Of a stretch of DNA of 64,000 nucleotides, positions 26,757-35,496 are shown piece after piece; the first letter of the stretch is position 1, and each line of letters opens with the position of its first letter. The DNA is from Mumia xiangluensis (GTDB lineage: Bacteria > Actinomycetota > Actinomycetes > Propionibacteriales > Nocardioidaceae). Below the pieces are notes generated by a model. The model was not told where the DNA came from, made no database searches, and saw only the letters and a program-made list of their open reading frames with translations. Made by a program: the position numbers and the translations under genes. Where the stretch lies: the NCBI RefSeq assembly GCF_010994095.1, contig NZ_WJYO01000002.1:558001-622000 (forward strand). Reading direction: 5' to 3'.

Positions 26757-29700
26757 CGCAACCCTTCGTCGAGTGGACCGGCATCGATCAGGCGCCGTGC
26801 GGCGGACAGGAAACCGTCCGCGTACGAGCCTGACGCGAATTCGCCGAGGTAGTAGACCCGAGACGCCACCCGGTCCGCGACCAGCGGGTCGTCACCGAGC
26901 ATCGCGTCGATCGCGTCGTCGAGGTTCGCGAGGTTCCCGTCGATCACGTACGCCGCGCGCGCGGCGGGCGCTTCCTCGCAGAGCTGCTCGGGCGTACGGC
27001 CCACCGACACCATCGCGTAAGGCTTGCCCGACTGCAGGTAGTCGGAGACGACCGCCGACACGTCGGCCACCATCGCGTCCGAGGCGTTGAAGCAGTCCAC
27101 GACCGACATCGCTCCCTCGGCGGCCTCCCCCCAGAGGTGCTGCCGCCCCGTGCGGGCCTTGTCGCCGTCGAGGAGCGCGCCGATGCGGGCGATCGTCCGG
27201 GTGGCGTCCGGGAACCGGTAGTTGAACGGGTGGGACCGGAAGATCACCCGCGCGCCCCGGGCGAGCAGCGCGGCGACGATCTCCTCGCCGCGCGGCAGCG
27301 AGTAGACCTCGGAGTCGGCGTACGGCCCGCGCCAGGTCGGCGCGTAGAGCACGGTGCGGTCCTCGAGCGAGCCGATCGGCCCGCGTGCCGGCGCGATGTC
27401 CTCGACCTGCGGACGGCCGACGACCTCGAACTTGTCCGGCGGGATGGCGACGCCGTGGCGGGCATAGCGGTCGATGCCGGCCTGACCCGCCGCGAAGATG
27501 CGGTCGTAGATCGCGTGGACCGGGTTGTAGCAGGCAGGCTTCTCCGAGTCGCCGTGGTTGAGCCACACGTGGGCCATCTGCCGTCGCTCGAGGAAGTGCG
27601 TGTTGTTCGGTGCGTTGTTGACGTAGAACGCGGCCCGCATGCTCGGGACCACGACCTCCTGCAGGCTGCGGATGGTCGGCCGGTGGACGATCGGCGCCGA
27701 CGTGATGCCGTCGATCATGCGGAACATCGTCAGGTTGCGGGTGACGACGACGAAGGGGCGGCCCAGGCGCTCGAAGTACGGCATCCACATGCCGAGCTGG
27801 TACGGGGCGCCGATGTTCGAGCCGAAGTACACCGCGAACTCCGGCGCGTGCGCCTCCAGCGTCGCGTACAGGCGGTCCTCCGCGTCCACGCACCGGTGGA
27901 CGCGGGTCAGACCGACCACCAGCGAGACCAGCGTCGTCGCAGCGACGGCGACGGCAACGGCCACGAGCAGGAACGACCAGCCCGCCGCTCCGCAGATCCA
28001 CAGGGCGACGACCGCCACGATGTTGACGACCCCGACCGTCCCGCGCGAGACGACTTCGCGGATCTCGACCTTCAGCGTCGGCAGGTTCCGCGCCTCGAGG
28101 CCGACGCGCTCCCAGTTCTCGAAGACCGTGGACTCGGCCGCGGTCGCCGCGGCGACGGCCGCGAGGGCGGCGGCGACGGCCCACGACACGCCGTGCCAGT
28201 CGAACCACCCCACGACGAGCGCCAGGAGCAGGAGGATGCGTGAGATCTGCAGCGTGCCGGCGATCAGCGGGTACTGCGGGTTGCCGGGACGTGCCCGACG
28301 GTGCAGCGGCACGAACAGCGCCATCGTGACGAGCGTGACGACCAACGGCAGCGTCGGAGAGGAGCCGACGAGCGTGGCGACGAAGACGAGGAGCGCGAGC
28401 CCGCCCGTGACCACGTCGCGAGCGGCCACGGCCAGCTCTCGCCGGACGGCGCCCAGCGTGAGGCGGCCACCGCCGTCCTCGGTGTCGGCAGCCGCGGTCT
28501 CGTCGGCCGTGTGCTCACGGCGCGCGTCGATGATCTCGCGGGCACGGTCGACGAAGACGTCGGAGTAGCCGTCGGCCGCGAAGTCCCCGAGGTAGTCGGC
28601 GCGTACGGAACGTCGCTCGAGGGCGAGAGGGTCGTCGCCGAGGAGGGCGTCGAGCGCGACGTCGAGGTTCGCGGCGTCTCCCTCGATCACGTACGCGGCA
28701 GAGGCGATCGGGTAGTGCGCAGCGAAGTCCGATCCGTTCTCGGTCATCGCGGTCATCGCGAACGGCTTGCCCGAGAAGAGCCAGTCCACGACCACGCTCG
28801 AGACGTCGGAGACCATCGCGTCCGCGGCGTTGATGCAGTCGAAGATCGACATCGACCGCTCCGCGCGCTCGCCGTAGACGTGCTGGCGGCCGGTGCGCTC
28901 GGCATCCTCGCGGAGCAGCTGGTGGATCGCGCGGATCGTGTCGGTGTCGGTGTCGAAGCGGTAGCTGAACGGGTGTGGCCGGAACACCACCGTCGCGCCG
29001 CGGGCGAGCAGGCCGCGGACGATCGAGACCCCGATCGGCAGCGAGTGGTAGGCGGTCTCGTCGACATGACCGCGCCAGGTAGGGGCGTACAGCACCGTCG
29101 GCTTCTCGGGCACGGGACCGTCGAACCGATCCACGCCCTCGACCTGGGGCCGGCCGACGACGTCGAACTTCTCCCGGGGGATCGAGACACCGTGCGCGGC
29201 GTAGCGACGCACCGCTGCCTCACCGGCCGCGAAGATGCGGTCGTACATCGCGTGGGTCGGGTTGTACGAGGTCGGCTTGTCGGAGTCGCCGTGGCCGAGG
29301 AACACGTGCGTGATCTGGTTGTGGCGCACGAAGATGCTGTTGCCTGACGACGCGTTCACGTAGAACGCCGTCGTGAGCGACGGCACGACCACGTCGTCGA
29401 GATCGCGGGACCCGCGGCGAACGACGATCGGCAGATCGGTGTGCTCGGCCAGCAGCTCCGCCGGGAAGTTGTGACGGGCCACGATCAGCAGGCGGCGCTC
29501 CGTCCGCTGGAGGTACGGGAGCCACATCGTGACCTGGTGGGTGCCGTCCTCGGGCCACGCCGTGTAGACGACCGCCTCGGGGGCGTACCGAGTCACCGCC
29601 CCCGGGAGCTCGGCCTCGATCCTCCGGCCGGCGCGCATCCTGACCGCGGCGTTGATGCCCATGACGATGTCGGGGACTGCCGCGACCAGCGTCACCGCGG

Positions 29701-30244
29701 CCCACCAGACAACAGGCAGCCCGACGCCCGCGGCGACCGCACCGAACGCCAGCGCACCGAGGTGGGCAGCCGTCGCCGCCCCTTCCAGGTCGATCTGCTT
29801 CGGCGCCTGGGCCAGCCCGGGGACGTTCGAGACGAAGGTGACACGGTACTGGCGGGCCTGACCGAGGACCGGCTCAAGGACGACGACACCGATGCTGACC
29901 AGCGCGGCCAGCGACGCCACCCACACCGACGAGTCGCTCCACGCGACGAAGCAGACGGTGATGGCGGCGCCCACACCACCACGGATCGGGCCTGCGCGGC
30001 CGAGGAGGACCAGGTCCTCGGTCAGCGGCAGGTCGTCACGGCGCGTGAACCGCCACGCGTCGAACGCCAGTGCGGCGAGGCTTGCCAGCAGCAGGGCGAC
30101 GACCACGGAGTCCACCACGCCGGCCAGCGCCGCGGCTGCGGCGAGCACGACCGCTGCGGCCGTCCCGATCTCTGTCGCGGCATCGCCGATGCGCGCTGCC
30201 GTGACACGTCCCGCCTCCGGCGGAGCCAGCCCCGCGTCAGCCAT
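26753..30244 (-). CDS. Two-module TagF/TarL-like teichoic acid polymerase (tandem duplication)
   Basis: 1163 residues made of two similar halves with a period of 581 residues. Each half has several membrane helices (about 25-200 and 605-780) followed by a CDP-polyol glycerophosphotransferase domain. Module 1: GHGDSDK 317-323, YAPTW 386-390, RPHP 422-425, SDVSSVVVDWL 479-489. Module 2: NHGDSEK 896-902, YAPTW 967-971, RSHP 1003-1006, ADVSAVVSDYL 1060-1070. Module 2 changes two family positions (P to S, S to A). Starts 8 bp inside the CDP-ribitol synthase, so it probably polymerises ribitol phosphate. A bifunctional primer/polymerase is the natural inference. Confidence 0.88.
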   Translation of the reverse strand: MADAGLAPPEAGRVTAARIGDAATEIGTAAAVVLAAAAALAGVVDSVVVALLLASLAALAFDAWRFTRRDDLPLTEDLVLLGRAGPIRGGVGAAITVCFVAWSDSSVWVASLAALVSIGVVVLEPVLGQARQYRVTFVSNVPGLAQAPKQIDLEGAATAAHLGALAFGAVAAGVGLPVVWWAAVTLVAAVPDIVMGINAAVRMRAGRRIEAELPGAVTRYAPEAVVYTAWPEDGTHQVTMWLPYLQRTERRLLIVARHNFPAELLAEHTDLPIVVRRGSRDLDDVVVPSLTTAFYVNASSGNSIFVRHNQITHVFLGHGDSDKPTSYNPTHAMYDRIFAAGEAAVRRYAAHGVSIPREKFDVVGRPQVEGVDRFDGPVPEKPTVLYAPTWRGHVDETAYHSLPIGVSIVRGLLARGATVVFRPHPFSYRFDTDTDTIRAIHQLLREDAERTGRQHVYGERAERSMSIFDCINAADAMVSDVSSVVVDWLFSGKPFAMTAMTENGSDFAAHYPIASAAYVIEGDAANLDVALDALLGDDPLALERRSVRADYLGDFAADGYSDVFVDRAREIIDARREHTADETAAADTEDGGGRLTLGAVRRELAVAARDVVTGGLALLVFVATLVGSSPTLPLVVTLVTMALFVPLHRRARPGNPQYPLIAGTLQISRILLLLALVVGWFDWHGVSWAVAAALAAVAAATAAESTVFENWERVGLEARNLPTLKVEIREVVSRGTVGVVNIVAVVALWICGAAGWSFLLVAVAVAVAATTLVSLVVGLTRVHRCVDAEDRLYATLEAHAPEFAVYFGSNIGAPYQLGMWMPYFERLGRPFVVVTRNLTMFRMIDGITSAPIVHRPTIRSLQEVVVPSMRAAFYVNNAPNNTHFLERRQMAHVWLNHGDSEKPACYNPVHAIYDRIFAAGQAGIDRYARHGVAIPPDKFEVVGRPQVEDIAPARGPIGSLEDRTVLYAPTWRGPYADSEVYSLPRGEEIVAALLARGARVIFRSHPFNYRFPDATRTIARIGALLDGDKARTGRQHLWGEAAEGAMSVVDCFNASDAMVADVSAVVSDYLQSGKPYAMVSVGRTPEQLCEEAPAARAAYVIDGNLANLDDAIDAMLGDDPLVADRVASRVYYLGEFASGSYADGFLSAARRLIDAGPLDEGLR

Positions 30245-31643
30245 TCGTGATCGCCGCGGGGCCGCTCTCGCGTCGGATGTCGATGACGTGACCGGTCTGC
30301 GAGGACAGGAGGACGTCGAGCGACTGACGGGCGACCTCGTCGGACGAGAGCAGGGTGCCTGCCGGCTCGTCGCCGAAGGCCTTGGTACGCATCGGCGTGC
30401 CGGTGCGCTCCGGGTTCACGCAGTTGACCCGGACGGAGCCGGACCACTCGTCGGCCAGCGCCTGGGTGAGGTTCACGACGGCTGCCTTCGCCGACGAGTA
30501 GAGCGAGTAGCCCGAGCGCCCGCGGGTGTACGACGACGAGGTGAACAGGAGCAGCGAGCCGGAGGTCTCGGCGAGGTGCGGGTAGAACTCCTGGGCGATG
30601 AAGATCGGTCCGAGGTAGTTGACCTCGGTCGCGTTGTAGATCGTCTCCTCGCTGGTCTCCGCGAGCGGGGCGATCGGCAGGACGCCGGCGGTGTTGACGA
30701 CATAGTCGACGCGGCCGGTCTTCGCGAGGACGGTCTCCGCGGCGGCGCGGACGTCGCCGCGTCGCTCGACGTGGGTGTCCGTGGCCGATCGCGAGAACGA
30801 GAAGACGTGGGCGCCGGCACGCTCGGCGATCGCGGCGATGTCTCCCCCGATGCCGTACGAACCCCCGAAGACCACGACCGTCTTGCCCTCGAGCGCTGCG
30901 ACCTGCTCGGCCTCGCTCAGGGCGTCCGGACGCTCGGCCGAGGCGAGCTGGAAGAGCTTGTCGGCGATGTAGACGTCGATCGGCTCGGTGACCTTCATGT
31001 TGCGCTCGTGACCGTCGACGACCGTGATCGGGACGCTCGGGTTGTAGCGAAGGACCACGGTGCAGTCGTCGGTGGCGACGAAGTCGGGGTCCTTGTCAGC
31101 CTCGGCGTACGCCGCGCGGATCACCGACAGGCGGAACGCCTGGGGGGTTTGCCCCCGTCGCAGGAGGTGACGCGGGAGGACGTCGGAGATCGTGCCCGAG
31201 TCCTCGTGGACCTGCACGATCGTGTCCGCGGACGGGATGACCGTGTCGACCGCCTCGTACTCGTCGAGGGCAGCGACGACGTCCTCGATGATCGTCTGGG
31301 ACACCAGCGGGCGCACCGCGTCGTGCAGGAGGACGTTGCACTCCTGGTCGCCGAGCGCGGCGAGGGCGCGCTGGGTGGTGGCGTTGCGGGTGTCGGCGCC
31401 CTCGAGGACCTGGGTGACCTTGTCGTAGCCGCCGCTGCGCACGATGGCACGGATGGGGTCGAGGTGCCCCGGCGTCATCATCACGACGATCTCGTCGATC
31501 AGCGGGGAGGCCTGCATGGCGGCGATCGTGTGCTCGATGATCGGCTTGCCGGCGATCTTGATCAGCTGCTTCGGGATCGAGAGCCCGACTCGGGTCCCGA
31601 CACCGCCGGCGAGCACGACGGCCACGTTTCGCATCCTAGTCAC
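30237..31643 (-). CDS. Bifunctional ribitol-5-P cytidylyltransferase / ribulose-5-P reductase (Bcs1/TarIJ-like)
   Basis: 468 residues. N-terminal half (about 1-230) is an IspD/TarI-type cytidylyltransferase: VVLAGGVGTRVG, PKQLIKIAGKPI, HDAVRPLVS, TDDCTVVL. C-terminal half (about 240-460) is a short-chain dehydrogenase: VVFGGSYGIGGDIA cofactor loop, VNTAGVLP, and catalytic YSLYSSAK (Tyr-x3-Lys). Same order as Haemophilus Bcs1/Acs1, which makes CDP-ribitol from ribulose 5-phosphate. GTG start 7 nt after TACCCT, leaderless. First gene of the reverse teichoic acid unit. Confidence 0.9.
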   Translation of the reverse strand: MTRMRNVAVVLAGGVGTRVGLSIPKQLIKIAGKPIIEHTIAAMQASPLIDEIVVMMTPGHLDPIRAIVRSGGYDKVTQVLEGADTRNATTQRALAALGDQECNVLLHDAVRPLVSQTIIEDVVAALDEYEAVDTVIPSADTIVQVHEDSGTISDVLPRHLLRRGQTPQAFRLSVIRAAYAEADKDPDFVATDDCTVVLRYNPSVPITVVDGHERNMKVTEPIDVYIADKLFQLASAERPDALSEAEQVAALEGKTVVVFGGSYGIGGDIAAIAERAGAHVFSFSRSATDTHVERRGDVRAAAETVLAKTGRVDYVVNTAGVLPIAPLAETSEETIYNATEVNYLGPIFIAQEFYPHLAETSGSLLLFTSSSYTRGRSGYSLYSSAKAAVVNLTQALADEWSGSVRVNCVNPERTGTPMRTKAFGDEPAGTLLSSDEVARQSLDVLLSSQTGHVIDIRRESGPAAITNG

Positions 31644-31713
31644 GACCTAGAGGGTAACTTGTCGGACGAGACACGAGCCCCAGGGTGCGCGTGGATCACT
31701 TTGTTCGCGCGCG

Positions 31714-31756
31714 TACAGTAGGCGTGCTACGCGGGGGTCCGTCCCCGACGGGACGG
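31714..31756 (+). promoter_or_regulatory. Promoter and hairpin leader of the TagGH genes
   Basis: TACAGT at 31714-31719 is a plausible -10. The leader then contains a perfect hairpin, CCGTCCC (31739-31745), CGAC loop, GGGACGG (31750-31756), ending 21 nt before the ATG. The hairpin may protect the mRNA or tune translation. Confidence 0.45.
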
Positions 31757-31777
31757 GGATCCGGACGAAAGGGACCG

Positions 31778-32590
31778 ATGGTCGACTCGAGCTACACGCG
31801 GTCGCCCGTTGCGCGGATGCGCGCGATCTGGGGCGCCCGTAAGATCCTGTTCCTCCTCGTGCGGCGCGACCTGAAGGTCCGGTACGCCAACTCCGTCCTC
31901 GGCTACATGTGGACGGTGCTCGACCCGCTGCTGATGAGTTTCGTCTACTGGGCGATGTTCAGCATCCTCTTCGCCCGCAACGTCCCCGGTGACGACCCGT
32001 ACATCGTCTTCCTGCTGGCGGGCATGCTGCCCTGGCAGTGGTTCAACAGCACTGTCTCCCAGAGCGCCAAGGCGCTGCGCAGCTCGTCGCGGCTGATCCG
32101 CTCCACGAACCTCCCCCGCGAGATCTGGATCCTGCGCGTCGTCGCGTCGAACGGCGTCGAGTTCCTGTTCTCGATCCCCGTGCTCGCCGGCTTCCTCATC
32201 GCCTACCAGGTGCCCCTGCACTGGAACATGCTCGTCACGTTCCCCCTGGCGATCGTGCTGATGGCGGTCCTGCTCACCGGCATCGGGCTCGGGTTGAGCG
32301 TCCTCACCGTGATGGTCCCCGACCTGGATCGTCTGGTGAAGATCTTCCTGCGCCTGTTCTTCTACGCGTCGCCCGTCCTCTACTCCGTGACCAAGCTTCC
32401 GCCAGACCTGCGGTGGGTCTATGTCGCGAACCCTGTGGCGGACATCCTCCAGATGTTCCGCTCGGGGATCTTCCCGCATTACCTCGAGTGGACCCATGTC
32501 GGCTACACCGCTGTGGTCTCGCTGCTCGTGCTCGCCCTCGGATGGTGGCTGTTCGCGCGGCTCGAGCGCACCGTGCTCAAGGAGCTCTGA
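31778..32590 (+). CDS. tagG: Teichoic acid ABC exporter, permease subunit
   Basis: 270 residues from ATG 31778 with GAAAGGGA upstream. ABC-2 family: six helices, N-terminal LLVRRDLKVRYANSVLGYMW typical of Wzm/TagG, and FFYASPVLYSV in the second half. Forms the membrane channel that flips undecaprenyl-linked wall polymer outward. Divergent from the CDP-ribitol synthase and 3 bp before the ATPase gene. Could export another polymer in principle, but the neighbours argue for teichoic acid. Confidence 0.92.
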   Translation: MVDSSYTRSPVARMRAIWGARKILFLLVRRDLKVRYANSVLGYMWTVLDPLLMSFVYWAMFSILFARNVPGDDPYIVFLLAGMLPWQWFNSTVSQSAKALRSSSRLIRSTNLPREIWILRVVASNGVEFLFSIPVLAGFLIAYQVPLHWNMLVTFPLAIVLMAVLLTGIGLGLSVLTVMVPDLDRLVKIFLRLFFYASPVLYSVTKLPPDLRWVYVANPVADILQMFRSGIFPHYLEWTHVGYTAVVSLLVLALGWWLFARLERTVLKEL

Positions 32591-32593
32591 CCT

Positions 32594-33448
32594 GTGACCG
32601 AACCCATCATCTCCGTCCAGGACATCTCGATCCGGTTCCACCGGTCGCGTCGTCACCGGAGTCTCCGCGACCTGCTGTTCAAGGGTGAGTCCGGCGTCCG
32701 AGCCGGCGAGTTCTGGGGCCTGCGCCACATCTCGTTCGACGTGCAGCCGGGCGAGGCGATCGGCGTGGTCGGCCGCAACGGTCAAGGCAAGTCGACGCTG
32801 CTCAAAACCATCGCGGGCGTCCTCATCCCCGACGAGGGCCGGGTCAACGTCAACGGCGGCGTCGCGCCGCTGATCGAGATCACCGGCGGCTTCGTCGGCG
32901 ACCTGACGGTCCGCGACAACATCTACCTCGCCGCGGGCCTGCACGGCATGGGCAAGAAGCAGATCGCCGCCTCGTTCGAGGAGATCGTCGAGTTTGCGGA
33001 GATCGAGGACTTCGTCGACACCCCGTACAAGCACCTGTCCTCCGGCATGAAGGTGCGCGTCGCGTTCAGCGTCGTCTCGCGGCTCGACGAGCCGATCATG
33101 CTCGTGGACGAGGTCCTGGCGGTCGGTGATCGCGCTTTCCGCGAGAAGTGCTTCGAGCGCATCGACGAGATGCTCTCGCAGGGCCGCACGCTGTTCATGG
33201 TGTCGCACAGCGAGGCCAACCTCACGCGCTTCTGCACGCGCGGCCTCTATCTGCGCGAGGGCACGCTCGTGCTCGACGGCCCGATCCAGGAGGTCGTCGA
33301 CCAGTACTTCAGCGACTCCGGCGACGAGGCCGCGCTCCGCCGCCGCCACGAGCGCAGGATGCGCAGGATGCGCCGGCTCGGGCTCCTCAACGAGGAGGAC
33401 GAGGAGGAGGACGACGGCGACGAGGACAACCTCCGTACCGTCGTCTGA
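32594..33448 (+). CDS. tagH: Teichoic acid ABC exporter, ATPase subunit
   Basis: 284 residues, GTG start. Walker A VGRNGQGKST at about 60-68, Q-loop near ITGGFVG, signature HLSSGMKVRVA, Walker B IMLVDEVLAVGD, H-loop VSHSEA. The C-terminus after about residue 250 is a short Arg- then Glu/Asp-rich tail; no Wzt-type carbohydrate-binding domain. Drives export through the TagG-like subunit. Confidence 0.93.
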   Translation: MTEPIISVQDISIRFHRSRRHRSLRDLLFKGESGVRAGEFWGLRHISFDVQPGEAIGVVGRNGQGKSTLLKTIAGVLIPDEGRVNVNGGVAPLIEITGGFVGDLTVRDNIYLAAGLHGMGKKQIAASFEEIVEFAEIEDFVDTPYKHLSSGMKVRVAFSVVSRLDEPIMLVDEVLAVGDRAFREKCFERIDEMLSQGRTLFMVSHSEANLTRFCTRGLYLREGTLVLDGPIQEVVDQYFSDSGDEAALRRRHERRMRRMRRLGLLNEEDEEEDDGDEDNLRTVV

Positions 33449-33449
33449 C

Positions 33450-33470
33450 CGCAGGCGGCACCCGCCTGCG
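33450..33470. terminator. Hairpin between convergent tagH and GT2
   Basis: CGCAGGCG (33450-33457), loop GCACC, CGCCTGCG (33463-33470); 2 nt after the tagH stop and 4 nt before the end of the reverse gene, so it can serve both strands. No U-run, as usual in actinobacteria. Confidence 0.65.
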
Positions 33471-33474
33471 CACC

Positions 33475-34359
33475 TCACACGACCGGGGGCCTCCAGCGGC
33501 GCGTCATCACGAGGACCGTCCGCCACCGCATGGGTCGGCGCGGCCCCGGATCCGTGCGCCATCCCTCGCGCCAGCCCGCGAACCACGGGCGAAGCGACCG
33601 TCGCCCGCCCGCGGACCGGACCCCGCGGACGACAGCGACAGCCGTCCAGGTGGCGACGTACGCCCAGGTGAAGGGCCAGCGCAGGTTTCGGCGGGCGAGC
33701 CACACGCGGTTGCGGGCGTTCAGCCGGTAGTAGTAGTCGTGGCGTGCCGGATCGATCGCCGGGTGCTCGCAGCTCAGGTCTCCGCGGTACCAGACCTCGT
33801 AGCCGGCGTCCCAGACCCGCCACGCCAGCTCGATGCCCTCGTGGGCGTAGAAGTACTCGTCACCCCATCGCCCCGCGGCGTCGAACGCCGTCCGACGGGC
33901 GACGAGGACACCCTCCCAGAGCGAGAAGACCGGCGACGACCGCGTCGGGTCGCCCTTGCGCATCCGGGGGATCCATCGGGTCGGCGCCTCCTCCCCCGGG
34001 CTCTCGACCCGGGGTTGGACGACCCCGAGCCGCGGGTCCGCCGCGAAGAGGGCCGCGGCACGCGCCAGGAAGTCGGTGTCGGCGAGGCGCGCATCGTCGT
34101 CGACGAACAGCAGAAGGTCTCCCGCGACGTGGGGCACGCCGGCGTTGCGCCCTGCGGGGATGCCGAGATTCTCCGGCAGCGCGACGGTCGCGACGCCGTC
34201 GGGGAGACCTGTCGGCTCCCAACCGTTGCCGACGCACACGACCTCGACGTCGACTCCCTCCTGCGCGAGAACCGATTCCAGGGCAGCCCGCAGCTCGGCG
34301 GGGCGCTTCCCCTGGGTGAGGACGACGGCTCCGACTCGGGGGCGTACGGCGGTGGTCAC
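33475..34359 (-). CDS. Family 2 glycosyltransferase (rhamnosyl/galactosyl type)
   Basis: 294 residues from GTG 34359, which lies 7 nt after TACGGT; upstream codons are not gene-like. VGAVVLTQGKRPAELRAALES, VCVGNGWEP, NLGIPAGRNAGV, then DDDARL (DxD) near residue 93 and EGIELAWRVWDAGYEVWY with the base-containing motif near residue 190. One hydrophobic stretch near residue 240. Probably a sugar transferase of the teichoic acid or wall galactan. Convergent with tagH. Confidence 0.85.
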   Translation of the reverse strand: MTTAVRPRVGAVVLTQGKRPAELRAALESVLAQEGVDVEVVCVGNGWEPTGLPDGVATVALPENLGIPAGRNAGVPHVAGDLLLFVDDDARLADTDFLARAAALFAADPRLGVVQPRVESPGEEAPTRWIPRMRKGDPTRSSPVFSLWEGVLVARRTAFDAAGRWGDEYFYAHEGIELAWRVWDAGYEVWYRGDLSCEHPAIDPARHDYYYRLNARNRVWLARRNLRWPFTWAYVATWTAVAVVRGVRSAGGRRSLRPWFAGWREGWRTDPGPRRPMRWRTVLVMTRRWRPPVV

Positions 34360-34403
34360 GCGAGCCACCGTACCGTCCGGTCCGCGTCGGCCCGGGCCCC
34401 AGG

Positions 34404-34829
34404 TCAGGAGGCGATGGCGTCGTCGCGGACCGACACGAGATGGTTCGCGGGGACGACGTCGATGCGCAGCTCGCGGCTCTTGACGACGATGCGCCCGGCA
34501 CTGTGGAGCAGGCGGTAGCGGCCGGCACGGCCCCGGGTCATCTCGACCAGCAGGGGGCGGTGGTCGGTGCGAGCCGGCCGCAGCCGGGCACGCCACGAGG
34601 GACGCCATGAGCGGACGCTCGCGTCGGCGAACGTCAGCACGATGCGCACAGGGACGTCTGCGACAGGTGACGTGTCCGCGGGGAGCAGCAGCGTCACCAC
34701 CATCACGGACTCGGATCCGGGCTGGAGGGAGACGTGACCGAGCCGGGCGCCGGGCAGGCTGGCGAGGATGTCCCCCGGCCACAGCCCGAACCCGCGCGCC
34801 CGGTCGGACAACCTCACCGGCCTGCGCAT
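34404..34829 (-). CDS. Hypothetical beta-rich protein
   Basis: 141 residues. No helix-like hydrophobic segment or signal; alternating hydrophobic pattern (VSLQPGSESVMVVTLLLP, VRIVLTFADASV, GRYRLLHSAGRIVV) suggests an all-beta fold. ATG 34829 is 6 nt after TGTGAT, a leaderless-type promoter. 44 bp before the GT2 gene on the same strand. Not recognised; a carbohydrate- or membrane-associated accessory role is only a guess. Confidence 0.55.
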   Translation of the reverse strand: MRRPVRLSDRARGFGLWPGDILASLPGARLGHVSLQPGSESVMVVTLLLPADTSPVADVPVRIVLTFADASVRSWRPSWRARLRPARTDHRPLLVEMTRGRAGRYRLLHSAGRIVVKSRELRIDVVPANHLVSVRDDAIAS

Positions 34830-34878
34830 GCCGGAATCACAACACACCAGTCCCCCCGCGGGAGGTAGCCACGCGGTG

Positions 34879-35496
34879 TCACCTTCCGGCGAGCATGTCC
34901 TCGAAGGAGGTGGTCAGGGCGAACGGGTCGGCCGGCGCCGACGACGCACGCGCCGCCACCAGCTCGGCCAGCTCGGCGCCTCCCCTGTGGACCCGTGCCT
35001 GGAGAGCGCCGCTGATGCCGTCGACGCCACCCCAGTCCTCCGACGCGGCGAACACGGCGGTCGGGACGACCACGGCCCGCAGGTAGGCGAACATCGGCCG
35101 GAGTGCGTGCTCCAGCGCCAGCGAGTGACGTGCTGTGCCGGCTGTCGCCGCGATCAGCACGGGCTTGCCCGCGAGCGCGTCCTTCTCGAGCACGTCGAAG
35201 AAGGACTTGAAGAGCCCGGAGTACGACGCGGTGAAGATCGGCGTCACCACGACCAGCCCGTCGGCGCTCACGACGTCGTCGATCACGGCCTGGAGCCCGG
35301 TCGGTGCGAAGCCGGTCAGCATGGCGTTGGTGATGTCGTGCGCGTGCTCGCGGAGCTCGTGCACCGTCACCTCCGCCTCGACGCCGCGGGTCATGAGGTC
35401 GTCGCGTACGGCCTGGGCCAGGCGGTCGGCCAGCAGCCGGGTCGACGAGGGCTGGCTCAGCCCTGCGCTGACGACGGCGATCCTTCGCGTGGTCAT
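34879..35496 (-). CDS. NADPH-dependent FMN reductase (CE1759-type)
   Basis: 205 residues. Flavodoxin-like fold: VVSAGLSQPSSTRLLADRL phosphate loop, VTPIFTASYSGLFKSFFD flavin/NADPH site. Start ATG 35496 with GAAGAGG upstream and a 4-bp ATGA overlap with the luciferase-like gene, so the two are coupled. The pair is the recognised CE1759/CE1758 LLM duo: the reductase supplies reduced FMN to the monooxygenase. Physiological substrate unknown. Confidence 0.88.
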   Translation of the reverse strand: MTTRRIAVVSAGLSQPSSTRLLADRLAQAVRDDLMTRGVEAEVTVHELREHAHDITNAMLTGFAPTGLQAVIDDVVSADGLVVVTPIFTASYSGLFKSFFDVLEKDALAGKPVLIAATAGTARHSLALEHALRPMFAYLRAVVVPTAVFAASEDWGGVDGISGALQARVHRGGAELAELVAARASSAPADPFALTTSFEDMLAGR

